A stretch of DNA of 64,000 bases. Origin: Candidatus Lindowbacteria bacterium RIFCSPLOWO2_12_FULL_62_27. GTDB lineage: Bacteria; Lindowbacteria; 2-12-FULL-62-27. Position 1 is the stretch's first letter. Each line of letters opens with the position of its first letter. Of this stretch, positions 52,566 through 60,727 are shown piece after piece. The notes under the pieces were generated by a model. The model searched no databases. It saw nothing but the letters and a program-made list of their open reading frames with translations, and had not been told where the DNA came from. The translations under genes and the position numbers were made by a program. The DNA is taken from positions 59,644-123,643 of the forward strand of contig MFPR01000037.1 of assembly GCA_001784175.1 (NCBI GenBank). The letters are read 5' to 3'.

Positions 52566-54583
52566 CGCCTCACGATCAGTATCGTTTTTGTGTCCTCCGC
52601 CATCGAACTGACGGTCGCCGTCAGTCCGGACGTTTCGCCCATGAGAAAATTGAGGAGGAACTGGTCGATCTTGCGGTAGAGCAGTCGGGCGTTCACGTGC
52701 ATGCGGCCCGGAGAATCGGGGGGCGAAGGAAAGCTGTACCCGGCGGCGTCGGCAAATCCGGGGAAGACCGACCGCCTGAACCGCACACCGACCATCTCCC
52801 ACAGATTGTGCCGGTCGATCAGGTTTCCGTACTGGTCCACCGCCTCGGCCTTGAAGATGAACGAGCCGGGTTTGATGAAATGCCGGGTGTCCAGATCGCC
52901 CGATTTGTACACGATCCCGCCGCTGTCGTCCGTCACGGTCAGCTCAACCCACGACTGGATGATGTCGAGCGGGCCGGTCGGAAAATCGTGGCCGACCTTG
53001 TTGTTGGTGATCACCACCCGGACCGGTGTCTGCTCGCCGGGGGCGACGCGGTCGGGAGCAACCAATTCGATGGGAGTGGCGGGTCCCTCGCGCCATTTAT
53101 GCGCGATTTCGTTCACCGGGATTTCCCCGCGCAGCCAGCGGACCGTGAGGTCGTGGTGCTCGTCGGCGCCCGGGAGGGCAAGGAGTTTCGGCATGAACTG
53201 GTTGGCGCCGAGGAAACGGTGACTTCGGTGTTTGCCGTCCGACGCCGAGCGGTTGTAGTCGAGATCATCGCCGGCGGCCGGCTCGCGCGAGCCGTCCACC
53301 AGGGGCATGTGACACTCGCGACATTCGATGGTGCGCGCGGCGTCTTTCCCGTGGTTCCACCGGCTCTTGCGCCAGTTGTCGTACTGGTTCTGGAGCTGGA
53401 CCCATCCGACGTTGTTGATTTCAGCGTCAATGAACTGCTTGTGGCATGCTGCGCAGAATTCGGGGCTCTTGAACAGCCGGTGACTCAGGCTCTCCGTGTG
53501 CTGCCGCGGATAGGCGCGAATCAAGAAGTCCCGCAGGAAGCGCGACGCCGTCCCCTGCTTCAATTCATACATATACCGCGGCGGCTGAACGATCACGTAA
53601 TTCGCGTTGCCCTTGATGTCCGTTTTCCGGATGGAATGGCAGACCAGACAGGAGACGCCCTCCTGGTAGCCGGCAAGATTGGTCAGATTTTCCGAAAAGA
53701 CGTTTTTCGCGCCGGAAAACAGCGAGATCGGATCGTGACACCCGCCGCAGTAGCGCGTCGATTCCGGACTGTTCTGTTTTCCCATGACAGCTTGCACCGC
53801 CTGAAACGCCGGGTCCATCGCCGAATATCGGTGGGCGCTCGGCTGCCACTCGCGTACGATCTGGTCGTGACAGCGTGCCGTGCCGCACGAGAGAGACCCG
53901 GAGATCGAGCGTGCGTCGAATGCGCCGCTGTCGGAGGTCGTCGCGAGGCTCGGGCCGAACGGGCGGTCCCTGCCGTACTTGTAATTGTAATCCGCCGGAA
54001 ACTCGTTCTTGAACTTCACTTCATCGTAACCATAGGTCCATAGCCCGACCAGACATACGCCGGCGGTTGTCACCAGCACAACGCCCTGCCCGAACCGCTT
54101 TTGCGATTCACCGACCGGCGTCCCATGTCCGGCGCCCCGTGCCTTCCGGTCCCTCGTGATAATCAGCGTGACGTGGGGAACGATGGCGGCGATCAGGGCG
54201 AACGTGCTGACCAGGTGAACGCGGTCCCAGAAGTGGCTGATCCGCGTGAGAAAGAGCGCCTGAATCATCACCACGATACCCGACGCGCCGCAGACGGCCG
54301 CGGATGCCAGGGAAAAGTATCCCGTAAGCTTGAAATGACTCATCAGGGCGGGCTGGTACACCCGCCAGTGCCGGATCTGGTACACGACGTAAAGAACCGC
54401 AAACCCGACGCTGGCGATCGTGTGGACCAGTACGGAGACTTGGGCGACGAAACTGAAGGGCAGAAAGGTGATGGCGAGTCCCGTCAGAGTCTCGAGGAGC
54501 AGCAGTCCCGATACGAGGATCGCAAGAGGCGAATCCCATTCGGCCGCGCGGTCGACGGTTGAAACATACCTTTCATCGTTCAT
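52562..54583 (-). CDS. Membrane multiheme cytochrome c with N-terminal multi-helix domain
   Basis: A 673-residue protein, first gene of the operon. Five membrane helices span residues 18-186, with histidines in or near them (H54, H72, H123, H137) that could bind b-type heme. A periplasmic multiheme part follows with one CX4CH (CGTARCH, 233-239) and four CXXCH motifs (CGGCH 279, CLVCH 312, CAACH 377, CRECH 421). The last 200 residues form a beta-rich domain. It resembles quinol-oxidising cytochrome b/c fusions and the cytochrome c554-type multiheme folds, but is not a named family. The ATG at 54583 (GGAAG upstream) is chosen over 54595. Confidence 0.82.
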   Translation of the reverse strand: MNDERYVSTVDRAAEWDSPLAILVSGLLLLETLTGLAITFLPFSFVAQVSVLVHTIASVGFAVLYVVYQIRHWRVYQPALMSHFKLTGYFSLASAAVCGASGIVVMIQALFLTRISHFWDRVHLVSTFALIAAIVPHVTLIITRDRKARGAGHGTPVGESQKRFGQGVVLVTTAGVCLVGLWTYGYDEVKFKNEFPADYNYKYGRDRPFGPSLATTSDSGAFDARSISGSLSCGTARCHDQIVREWQPSAHRYSAMDPAFQAVQAVMGKQNSPESTRYCGGCHDPISLFSGAKNVFSENLTNLAGYQEGVSCLVCHSIRKTDIKGNANYVIVQPPRYMYELKQGTASRFLRDFLIRAYPRQHTESLSHRLFKSPEFCAACHKQFIDAEINNVGWVQLQNQYDNWRKSRWNHGKDAARTIECRECHMPLVDGSREPAAGDDLDYNRSASDGKHRSHRFLGANQFMPKLLALPGADEHHDLTVRWLRGEIPVNEIAHKWREGPATPIELVAPDRVAPGEQTPVRVVITNNKVGHDFPTGPLDIIQSWVELTVTDDSGGIVYKSGDLDTRHFIKPGSFIFKAEAVDQYGNLIDRHNLWEMVGVRFRRSVFPGFADAAGYSFPSPPDSPGRMHVNARLLYRKIDQFLLNFLMGETSGLTATVSSMAEDTKTILIVRR

Positions 54584-54709
54584 GACCGCTTCCATTCGTG
54601 ACAGATGTTGTCATCACGTGCAACGGCGGTAAACGACGTATTTTGCGCATGAAATTCGCGTTATAGGTAGATTTGAAGCGCCCCCTCGCGCAAAGTCAGG
54701 ATCAAGCCG

Positions 54710-55969
54710 CTAGGTTAACTCCATCACTTCCCGCCGCTCTGCCTGCGCCATCCGCCGCGCGCGCGCCAGATCGGCGGGGGTGTCGATGCCGATCGAATCA
54801 TGGGGCGTGACGGCGATGGCGATCGATTGTCCGTTTTCGAGGATGCGCAACTGCTCGAGTTTTTCCGCCTGCTCCAACGGCGTCTCGCGCCACTTGGAAA
54901 ATTCGACCAAAAACGACCGGCGAAAGACATAAAGGCCGATGTGTTTGAACCATTTCGCCGCCTTCGACCTCTGCGTGTCGCGGTAGAATGGGACCGGGCT
55001 TCTCGAGAAATAGATCGCGCGGCCCTTTGAGATCGCCACTTTCGCGACGTTCGGATTTTGCAGATCTTTGACGGGGCACCTCGCCGCCAGCGTCGAGACA
55101 GGGCAAGCGGAGGAGAGGAGCGTTCGGACGGCGAGGCGAATGTTGAATGAGGGCTGAAACGGCTCGTCTCCCTGGAGGTTCACGACCACCGGATACGCCG
55201 GAAAATACTGCGCCGTTTCCGCGCACCGGTCGGACCCGCTCTTGCACGTCCTGGACGTCATGACCGCCGTCGCGCCGAATCCATGGGCCGCCTTGAGGAT
55301 CCGCCGGTCGTCCGTGGCCACCACCACCTTCCAGTCCGGCAGGGCCGCCTGGCAGGCTCTTTCGTAGACATGTTGAACGATCGGTTTGCCGTCCAGGGTC
55401 GCCAGAGCCTTGCCGGGGAATCGCGTCGATCCGTATCGGGCCGGAATGACGATGAGCGTTGGCTGCGGCAGGCGGGCTCGCATGGGATAAACCTGCGGGA
55501 CGGCCCGGACCTTCTCAATGATGCTCGAGGTGCTTCGCCCCGGTGTGAGCTGCACGCGGACGACTTTCCCGCCATAGGACCGGGCCACATCGGCCCCCAC
55601 GATGTCTTTTTCGCTCCAGTCCGCGCCTTTGACGAGGACGTCCGGCCGGATGGCCTGAATGAGTTTGAGCGGTGTGTCCTCCGAAAAGGGAATGATGTAA
55701 TCGATCATCCGCAGCGCCGACAGGATCGCCGCGCGATCCGCCAGCGTCGCCACCGGCCGCGCCGGTCCCTTGAGGCGGCGGACGCTGTCATCGGAGTTCA
55801 GGCCGAGCACGAGAATGTCTCCGCACAGTTTGGCCTTGTTGAGATACTCGACGTGTCCCCGGTGGAGGATGTCGAAACAGCCGTTGGTGAACACGACTTT
55901 CTTTCCGGCGCGCTCGGACTTCAGCCGCCGGGCCAGTTGCGGCAGGTAGTAGAATATTCTCGCGGACAT
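54710..55969 (-). CDS. Fused heptose-1-phosphate adenylyltransferase and CMP-Kdo synthetase
   Basis: A 419-residue fusion for LPS inner-core precursors. Residues 1-150 are the RfaE2/HldE C-terminal nucleotidyltransferase (FTNGCFDILHRGHVEYLNKA, ISSIIEK-like SSIIEKV). Residues 165-415 are KdsB (VIPARYGSTRFPGKALATL, VVNLQGDEPFQP, YFSRSPVPF). They make ADP-heptose from heptose-1-phosphate and CMP-Kdo from Kdo. In most Gram-negatives RfaE2 is fused to the kinase RfaE1; here it is fused to KdsB, and RfaE1 is the separate gene immediately upstream. A single-base sequencing error joining two genes is unlikely because the linker is in frame and plausible. Confidence 0.9.
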   Translation of the reverse strand: MSARIFYYLPQLARRLKSERAGKKVVFTNGCFDILHRGHVEYLNKAKLCGDILVLGLNSDDSVRRLKGPARPVATLADRAAILSALRMIDYIIPFSEDTPLKLIQAIRPDVLVKGADWSEKDIVGADVARSYGGKVVRVQLTPGRSTSSIIEKVRAVPQVYPMRARLPQPTLIVIPARYGSTRFPGKALATLDGKPIVQHVYERACQAALPDWKVVVATDDRRILKAAHGFGATAVMTSRTCKSGSDRCAETAQYFPAYPVVVNLQGDEPFQPSFNIRLAVRTLLSSACPVSTLAARCPVKDLQNPNVAKVAISKGRAIYFSRSPVPFYRDTQRSKAAKWFKHIGLYVFRRSFLVEFSKWRETPLEQAEKLEQLRILENGQSIAIAVTPHDSIGIDTPADLARARRMAQAERREVMELT

Positions 55970-55992
55970 TCAGCGGGCGTGGGGCGGGAGGG

Positions 55993-56967
55993 TCAAACCG
56001 CCTCGAGGATTTCCTTCGGCGACGCCACCGCCGTGCCGATTTTCCCGACCACGATGCCGGCCGCGAGGTTCGCGATCTCGAGCCCTGTTCGGAGATCCAG
56101 CCCGGCGGCCAGCGCGAGACCGCAGACGGCGGTGACCGTGTCGCCGGCGCCGGTCACGTCGAACACCTCGCGCGCGCGCGTCTGAATGTGCGTCACGCGG
56201 TTGTTCGGCTCAAAAAGACTCATGCCCTGCTCGCCGCGGGTGATGAGAAGCGCGTGGAGGTTGAGTTTCTTTCGGATGGTTTTTCCGGCCGACTCGATCT
56301 CGGCCTGGGTCCGGAGTTTCCGGCCCAGCGATTCGCCGGCCTCCTTGGTGTTGGGCGTGAGGAGCGTGACCTTCTGATAGGACCAGAAATTCTGGAGCTT
56401 GGGATCGGCGACGACCGGCAGGTTCAGCCGGCCTGCGTGGCGGATCAATCTATTGAGAACAGGCTGGCAAATGGCGCCCTTGCCGTAATCCGAAATCACG
56501 ATCGCGTCGGTGCTCTTCATCGCCTCCACCAGGCTCCGGCACATCGACTCGATCGTTTCCGCTTCCGGCCGGCCCCGCACTTCGCGGTCAATCCGCACCA
56601 TCTGCTGGCTGCCGGCGATGACCCGCGTCTTGCGGATCGTCGGCCGATCGAGGGACATGGAGGCGCGAAGAACAATTCCGATCGACTCGCACTGCTTTCG
56701 GACTTGATCCGCAAAGCCATCCTCTCCGAGAACTCCGATCGCGGTGGGCCGGCCGGCCAGCGCGGCGATGTTGGCCGCCACGTTCAGCGCGCCGCCCAGC
56801 CGGTACGACTCCTCGCGAACTTCAACCACGGGCACCGGCGCTTCCGGCGATATGCGCTCCACGCCGCCCCACACGTAATGGTCGAGAATGAAATCGCCGA
56901 CCACCAGCACGCGGCGGTTCTGAAACCGGGCCAGAATTTTTGAAACTGCAGTGCGTGTCAATTTCAT
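55993..56967 (-). CDS. rfaE1: D-glycero-beta-D-manno-heptose-7-phosphate kinase
   Basis: A 324-residue PfkB-fold kinase matching the N-terminal half of HldE: VVGDFILDHYVWGGVERISP, LGGALNVAANIAAL and DVTGAGDTVTAVCGLALAAG with the catalytic Asp. It phosphorylates heptose-7-phosphate at C1 in the ADP-heptose pathway. Lacking the adenylyltransferase half, it relies on the next gene (23 bases downstream), where that domain is fused to KdsB. Confidence 0.93.
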   Translation of the reverse strand: MKLTRTAVSKILARFQNRRVLVVGDFILDHYVWGGVERISPEAPVPVVEVREESYRLGGALNVAANIAALAGRPTAIGVLGEDGFADQVRKQCESIGIVLRASMSLDRPTIRKTRVIAGSQQMVRIDREVRGRPEAETIESMCRSLVEAMKSTDAIVISDYGKGAICQPVLNRLIRHAGRLNLPVVADPKLQNFWSYQKVTLLTPNTKEAGESLGRKLRTQAEIESAGKTIRKKLNLHALLITRGEQGMSLFEPNNRVTHIQTRAREVFDVTGAGDTVTAVCGLALAAGLDLRTGLEIANLAAGIVVGKIGTAVASPKEILEAV

Positions 56968-56974
56968 TCGGGGG

Positions 56975-57004
56975 ACTGTAGCACGAAGGTCAAGCGACTG
57001 TCCA
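56975..57004 (-). promoter_or_regulatory. Promoter for the heptose kinase gene
   Basis: On the minus strand TGGACA (56999-57004), an 18-base spacer and TACAGT (56975-56980) end 7 bases before the ATG. There is no Shine-Dalgarno, so the mRNA would be leaderless. Confidence 0.45.
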
Positions 57005-57029
57005 TATTCCGCGGCGCAGAAAAAGGGTC

Positions 57030-57126
57030 GGGAGGCCCACGTTCAAATGTGTGGTGCGGGCAATCGCCCGCGAGAGGGTGGTGTGATCGTAAGGTGGCAT
57101 AGCACCCACTCGAACGTGAGCCTCCC
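57030..57126 (-). ncRNA. Candidate structured RNA with a three-way junction
   Basis: The 97 bases fold around a closing stem at 57030-57044/57112-57126. It is 15 bp with one C-A mismatch on the plus strand that becomes a G-U pair on the minus strand. Inside are a GCGGGC/GCCCGC hairpin (57056-57061/57066-57071) and a GAGAGGGTG/CACCCACTC stem (57072-57080/57103-57111). The three helices abut almost without gaps. On the minus strand the closing stem is followed by a CTTTTT run (57021-57026). It matches no RNA family I can name; SRP, 6S, tmRNA and common riboswitch cores are not evident. Confidence 0.5.
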
Positions 57127-57362
57127 GTGCTCGCAAGAGGTCGTATGGATGTCGTAATATAATATAGAATAGCAAATAGCAGTCCCGCCGGAGATGGATT
57201 TTCATAACTTCGCTGTTGCTAACAAGTTAAAAAAATAGGCGGGAAAAGGCTTGCGAGTCGACTGTGTAAAATATGCTGCTGTTACCCACCGAATTGCCCA
57301 GTTCAGATTTCTTACGCAGGTGAACTTGACCTGCATGATCAAAATAGATAAACATACCGCTT
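57127..57362 (+). other. AT-rich intergenic region before rplM
   Basis: There is no convincing gene. The A/T-rich block 57150-57175 could be a promoter for the minus-strand structured RNA. TTGACC (57326-57331), a 17-base spacer and TAAACA (57349-57354) form a moderate promoter 8 bases before the rplM ATG. Confidence 0.35.
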
Positions 57363-57899
57363 ATGAAGACGTATCTTCCTTCAGGAACAGTCTCTGATAT
57401 GCGGAACTGGTATGTGGTGGACGCGGCCGGGCAGGTTCTGGGCCGGCTGGCCACGCGGCTTGCCACGATGCTGATGGGCAAGCACAAGGCGACGTATGTT
57501 CCGAACGTGGACATCGGCGATTACGTGATCGTCGTGAATGCGTCGAAGATTCGCGTGACAGGCCGGAAGGTCCGGCAGAAGATATATTTTCGGCACAGCG
57601 GATATCCGGGCGGGCTCAAAGAGCGGACGTTCGAAGAGCAGATGGCCCGGGACAGCAGGCAGGTGATCCGGCTCGCCGTGAAAAATATGCTTCCCAAAAA
57701 CGCGCTGGGCCGGAAACGGCTCGGCAAGCTCAAGGTCTACGCGCGCGAGGACCATCCTCATGAGGCGCAGTGTCCGAAGCCGCTCGAGATCGGCCGGGCC
57801 TGGCCGGTGATGCCGGCGCCAAGGATGTCGCCGTCCCCGCCGTCCGCGACGCCAAGGATGGCGGAGCCTCAGGCGGGGGCACAGGAGGAGAAGGCATGA
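57363..57899 (+). CDS. rplM: Ribosomal protein L13
   Basis: A 178-residue large-subunit protein. RNWYVVDAAGQVLGRLATRL, GDYVIVVNASKIRVTGRK and MLPKNALGRKRLGKLKVY are canonical, ending at the usual HPHEAQCPKPLEI. About 35 extra residues follow that are Pro/Met/Arg-rich and look unlike coding sequence. They may be a read-through tail after loss of the original stop. The ATG at 57363 fits the family N-terminus (MKTYLP) and has no Shine-Dalgarno. It overlaps rpsI by ATGA. Confidence 0.95.
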   Translation: MKTYLPSGTVSDMRNWYVVDAAGQVLGRLATRLATMLMGKHKATYVPNVDIGDYVIVVNASKIRVTGRKVRQKIYFRHSGYPGGLKERTFEEQMARDSRQVIRLAVKNMLPKNALGRKRLGKLKVYAREDHPHEAQCPKPLEIGRAWPVMPAPRMSPSPPSATPRMAEPQAGAQEEKA

Positions 57900-58468
57900 T
57901 GGCGGAAGAGCAGGAGCCGACGGCGGCGAACGCGCAGACCGGCGTGCCGGCCGGTCCGGCTGCCGCAGAAGTTGTGGCGCCCGCGTCTCCGGCCGCGCCT
58001 GCCGACGTGCCTGTCGACGCGCCTGCCGCCGAGCCGGCTGCGCTGTCCGCGCCGGTCGCGACGTTGCCTCCGCCCGCATCCGGAATTTTTCTGGGGACGG
58101 GCCGGCGAAAGACGTCGATTGCCCGCGTGCGGTTGATCCGGCCGGGCACTGGAAAAATCATGGTGAACGGCAAGCGCCTGGATGAGAGATTCCCGAGGCT
58201 CCTGTTGCTTGAGCATATCCGGGAGCCCCTCAAAGTGACCCGGCTTGAGAATGCCGTGGATATCGACATCAGTGTCCAGGGCGGCGGTGTCAGCGGTCAG
58301 GCCGGAGCGCTCCGGCACGGGATCGCGCGGGCCCTCCTGGCATTTTCCCCCGACCTTCGGAAGTCCCTTCGCCGGGCAGGATGTCTCACCCGTGATCCGA
58401 GAGCTAAAGAGCGACGCAAGTGTGGGCTCAAAAAAGCACGCAAAGCTGAGCAGTATTCCAAGCGATAA
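57896..58468 (+). CDS. rpsI: Ribosomal protein S9 with long N-terminal extension
   Basis: A 190-residue small-subunit protein. The conserved S9 body starts near residue 64 (GTGRRKTSIARVRL) and runs to the C-terminal KKARKAEQYSKR tail that reaches the P site. The first 62 residues are an Ala/Pro-rich low-complexity extension absent from typical S9 (about 130 residues). The ATG at 57896 has AGGAGGAG upstream and overlaps the rplM stop. A GTG at 57770 is in the same frame and would lengthen the extension further. Confidence 0.94.
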   Translation: MMAEEQEPTAANAQTGVPAGPAAAEVVAPASPAAPADVPVDAPAAEPAALSAPVATLPPPASGIFLGTGRRKTSIARVRLIRPGTGKIMVNGKRLDERFPRLLLLEHIREPLKVTRLENAVDIDISVQGGGVSGQAGALRHGIARALLAFSPDLRKSLRRAGCLTRDPRAKERRKCGLKKARKAEQYSKR

Positions 58469-59495
58469 GCGAATTGCCGTCGGTGTGGTCGGCGCAACCG
58501 GCTATACCGGGCAGGGGTTACTCCGAATTCTCGGCCGGCATCCGCGGGTCCGGCTGGCGGTGGCGACGTCCGTCCGGGAGGCGGGCCGGCCCGTCGCGGA
58601 GGTACTGCCGGAATTTGACGGGCTTTACGATCTGCGGCTGTGTTCGCTCGATGAGGCAAAACGGCGGCCCGTGGACGTACTGTTTCTGGCGGTGGGGCAT
58701 GGCGAGGCGATCTCATTTTTGTCCGACTACCCGTATCTCTCGAAAACACGCGTGATCGACCTTTCGGCGGATTTCCGGTTTCGAGATCCGGCGGTCTATC
58801 AGTCGGTATACGGCAAGGCCGTGCCGGCCGGCCTCAATCGGAAATTCGTCTACGGGCTGACCGAGGTATTCCGAAAACAGATCCGGCGAGCCCGGTTTGT
58901 CTCCAATCCCGGCTGCTACGTAACCAGCGTGCTCCTGCCGCTCTATCCGCTTCTGGCCCGCCGTCTTCTCCGGCCGGACGGCGCGATCGTCGTCACGTCG
59001 GCCAGCGGGGTGAGCGGCGCCGGAGCGACGCCCAAGAGCGAAACGCATTTCTGCGAAGTCGCCGGGGATTATTCTCCGTACAAGCCGCTTCGCGAGCACC
59101 GGCACCTGCATGAAATCGAGGCGTATCTGTCGCGGTTCGGCGCAAAGCTTGTGTTCACGCCGCACCTTTTGCCGATCAAGCACGGCATCCTGTCGGACAT
59201 CGCCGTCCGGGTGAAGGATGCGCCGAAATTGCTGGAAGAGAAAATAATGAGCGCATGGCGGAACGCCTATCGCGGGTGCGCGTTCGTCAAACCCGTTGCG
59301 CATCTCGTCCGGGTCGCGGAAACCGCCGGGACCAACCTCGCGAAATTTGCGGTGCGGGTCGATCCGGAGACGCGGACCGTTCTGATTTTTTCGGCGCTCG
59401 ACAATCTCCTCAAGGGCGCGTCGGGCCAGGCCGTTCAGAACCTCAACGTCATGATGGGCTGGCCGGAAGAAACCGGGCTGCTCGGCAGAATCTGA
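58422..59495 (+). CDS. argC: N-acetyl-gamma-glutamyl-phosphate reductase
   Basis: A 357-residue arginine-pathway enzyme that reduces N-acetylglutamyl phosphate to the semialdehyde with NADPH. GVVGATGYTGQGLLRIL is the cofactor loop, and the catalytic cysteine is in FVSNPGCYVTSVL (about residue 165); ASGVSGAGATPKSETHF and the catalytic His in FTPHLLPIKHGI follow. The conserved core begins soon after the rpsI stop. The only usable start is GTG 58422, 47 bases inside rpsI, so it is coupled to ribosomal protein expression. argJ follows by 2 bases. Confidence 0.94.
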   Translation: MGSKKHAKLSSIPSDKRIAVGVVGATGYTGQGLLRILGRHPRVRLAVATSVREAGRPVAEVLPEFDGLYDLRLCSLDEAKRRPVDVLFLAVGHGEAISFLSDYPYLSKTRVIDLSADFRFRDPAVYQSVYGKAVPAGLNRKFVYGLTEVFRKQIRRARFVSNPGCYVTSVLLPLYPLLARRLLRPDGAIVVTSASGVSGAGATPKSETHFCEVAGDYSPYKPLREHRHLHEIEAYLSRFGAKLVFTPHLLPIKHGILSDIAVRVKDAPKLLEEKIMSAWRNAYRGCAFVKPVAHLVRVAETAGTNLAKFAVRVDPETRTVLIFSALDNLLKGASGQAVQNLNVMMGWPEETGLLGRI

Positions 59496-59497
59496 CC

Positions 59498-60721
59498 ATG
59501 CCGGAAAAAACCATCGAGGTTCTGCTGTCGCCGAAATTCGGCGATGTGCGGGGCTTCGCCTCCATCGGGATGGCGGTGGGTCTCAAGCGGTCCGGCAAGC
59601 CGGACTTGGGAATCATTTTTTCCGAACGGGCCTGCTCGGCCGCCGGCGTGTTCACGACCAGCCGCATGGCGGCGGCGCCGGTGGACCACGACCGGGCGGT
59701 GCTCAAAAAAAATTCTTCCGGAATCCGCGCCGTGGTCGTCAACAGCGGCCACGCCAACGCTGCCACCGGCGCCGCCGGCCGGGCGCTGGCGCGGCTCATG
59801 TCCGAAACCGCGGAACGGAGCCTGCAGGTTCCTCCGAGGTCCGTCCTCGTTTGTTCGACGGGGATCATCGGCGAGCTTCCGAACATCGTTATTCTCCGGC
59901 GGGGCATTGAACTGGCGGCCCGGCGGCTGACGGCGGCCGACCGCGATTTTCAGAAGGCGATCCTGACGACCGACAAGGTCGAAAAAGTGGCCGGCGTGAA
60001 AGTGCGGCTGGCGGCCGGCCGATCGGCGTCGATCGTGGGCGTGGCGAAGGGCAGCGGGATGATCGCGCCGAACATGGCCACGATGCTGGCCTTCATCGTC
60101 ACCGACGCGGCCGTCCCGCCCGCCGCCCTCCGCGGCATGCTGCGGGCCGCCGCGGCCGGCACGTTCAACGCCGTGACCGTCGACGGCGACACGTCCACCA
60201 ACGACACGGTCCTCGCGCTGGCCAACGGCATGAGCGGGGTTGGAATCTCCGCGCGGGCCCGCCCGATTTTTTTCGAAGGCCTTCGACAGGTCTGCGAGCG
60301 CCTCGCGTGGAAACTGGCGGAGGACGGCGAGGGCGCGACCAAGGTGGTTGAAGTGCTCGTGCGCGGCGCGCGAACCGCGCGGTCGGCCGCGCGCGCGGCG
60401 AAGACGGTGGCGGAGTCGCTCCTGGTCAAGACCGCCATGCACGGCGAGGACCCGAACGTCGGCCGGGTCCTGGCGGCCCTGGGCCGAAGCGGTCTAAAGG
60501 AGGTTCAAGCCGACCGCATCGACGTTTCGTTCAACGGTCTTCGCGCCGTGTCCCGCGGCGTGCTGGACCGGACGCATCCGGCGCCGGCGCTCAAGAACGC
60601 GCTGCGGCCCAAACAGGTCCGGATCGAAATCGATCTTCACGCCGGTCCGGGCGCCGGCCGGTCCGTCACGTGCGATTTGTCGGCCGAGTACGTCCGCATC
60701 AATGCGGAGTATCATACGTGA
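59498..60721 (+). CDS. argJ: Glutamate N-acetyltransferase / amino-acid acetyltransferase
   Basis: A 407-residue Ntn-type enzyme of the acetyl-cycle arginine pathway that transfers acetyl from N-acetylornithine to glutamate. The self-cleavage site is in SGMIAPNMATMLAFI, where the Thr of ATML becomes the N-terminal nucleophile of the beta chain. GHANAATG, VCSTGIIGE and DTSTNDTVLALANG complete the active site. It ends in INAEYHT. It follows argC, so two consecutive pathway genes form an operon. Whether it is mono- or bifunctional cannot be told. Confidence 0.95.
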   Translation: MPEKTIEVLLSPKFGDVRGFASIGMAVGLKRSGKPDLGIIFSERACSAAGVFTTSRMAAAPVDHDRAVLKKNSSGIRAVVVNSGHANAATGAAGRALARLMSETAERSLQVPPRSVLVCSTGIIGELPNIVILRRGIELAARRLTAADRDFQKAILTTDKVEKVAGVKVRLAAGRSASIVGVAKGSGMIAPNMATMLAFIVTDAAVPPAALRGMLRAAAAGTFNAVTVDGDTSTNDTVLALANGMSGVGISARARPIFFEGLRQVCERLAWKLAEDGEGATKVVEVLVRGARTARSAARAAKTVAESLLVKTAMHGEDPNVGRVLAALGRSGLKEVQADRIDVSFNGLRAVSRGVLDRTHPAPALKNALRPKQVRIEIDLHAGPGAGRSVTCDLSAEYVRINAEYHT

Positions 60722-60727
60722 TGACGC

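Noticed and set aside
57030-57126. SRP RNA, 6S RNA or tmRNA
   Set aside because: There is no GGAA-type SRP tip, no large central bubble and no tRNA-like end with a tag ORF. The helices do not fit these families.
56990-57205. Short minus-strand ORF of 71 residues in the rfaE1-rplM gap
   Set aside because: It runs across the RNA helices, has no ribosome site, and its length is expected by chance.
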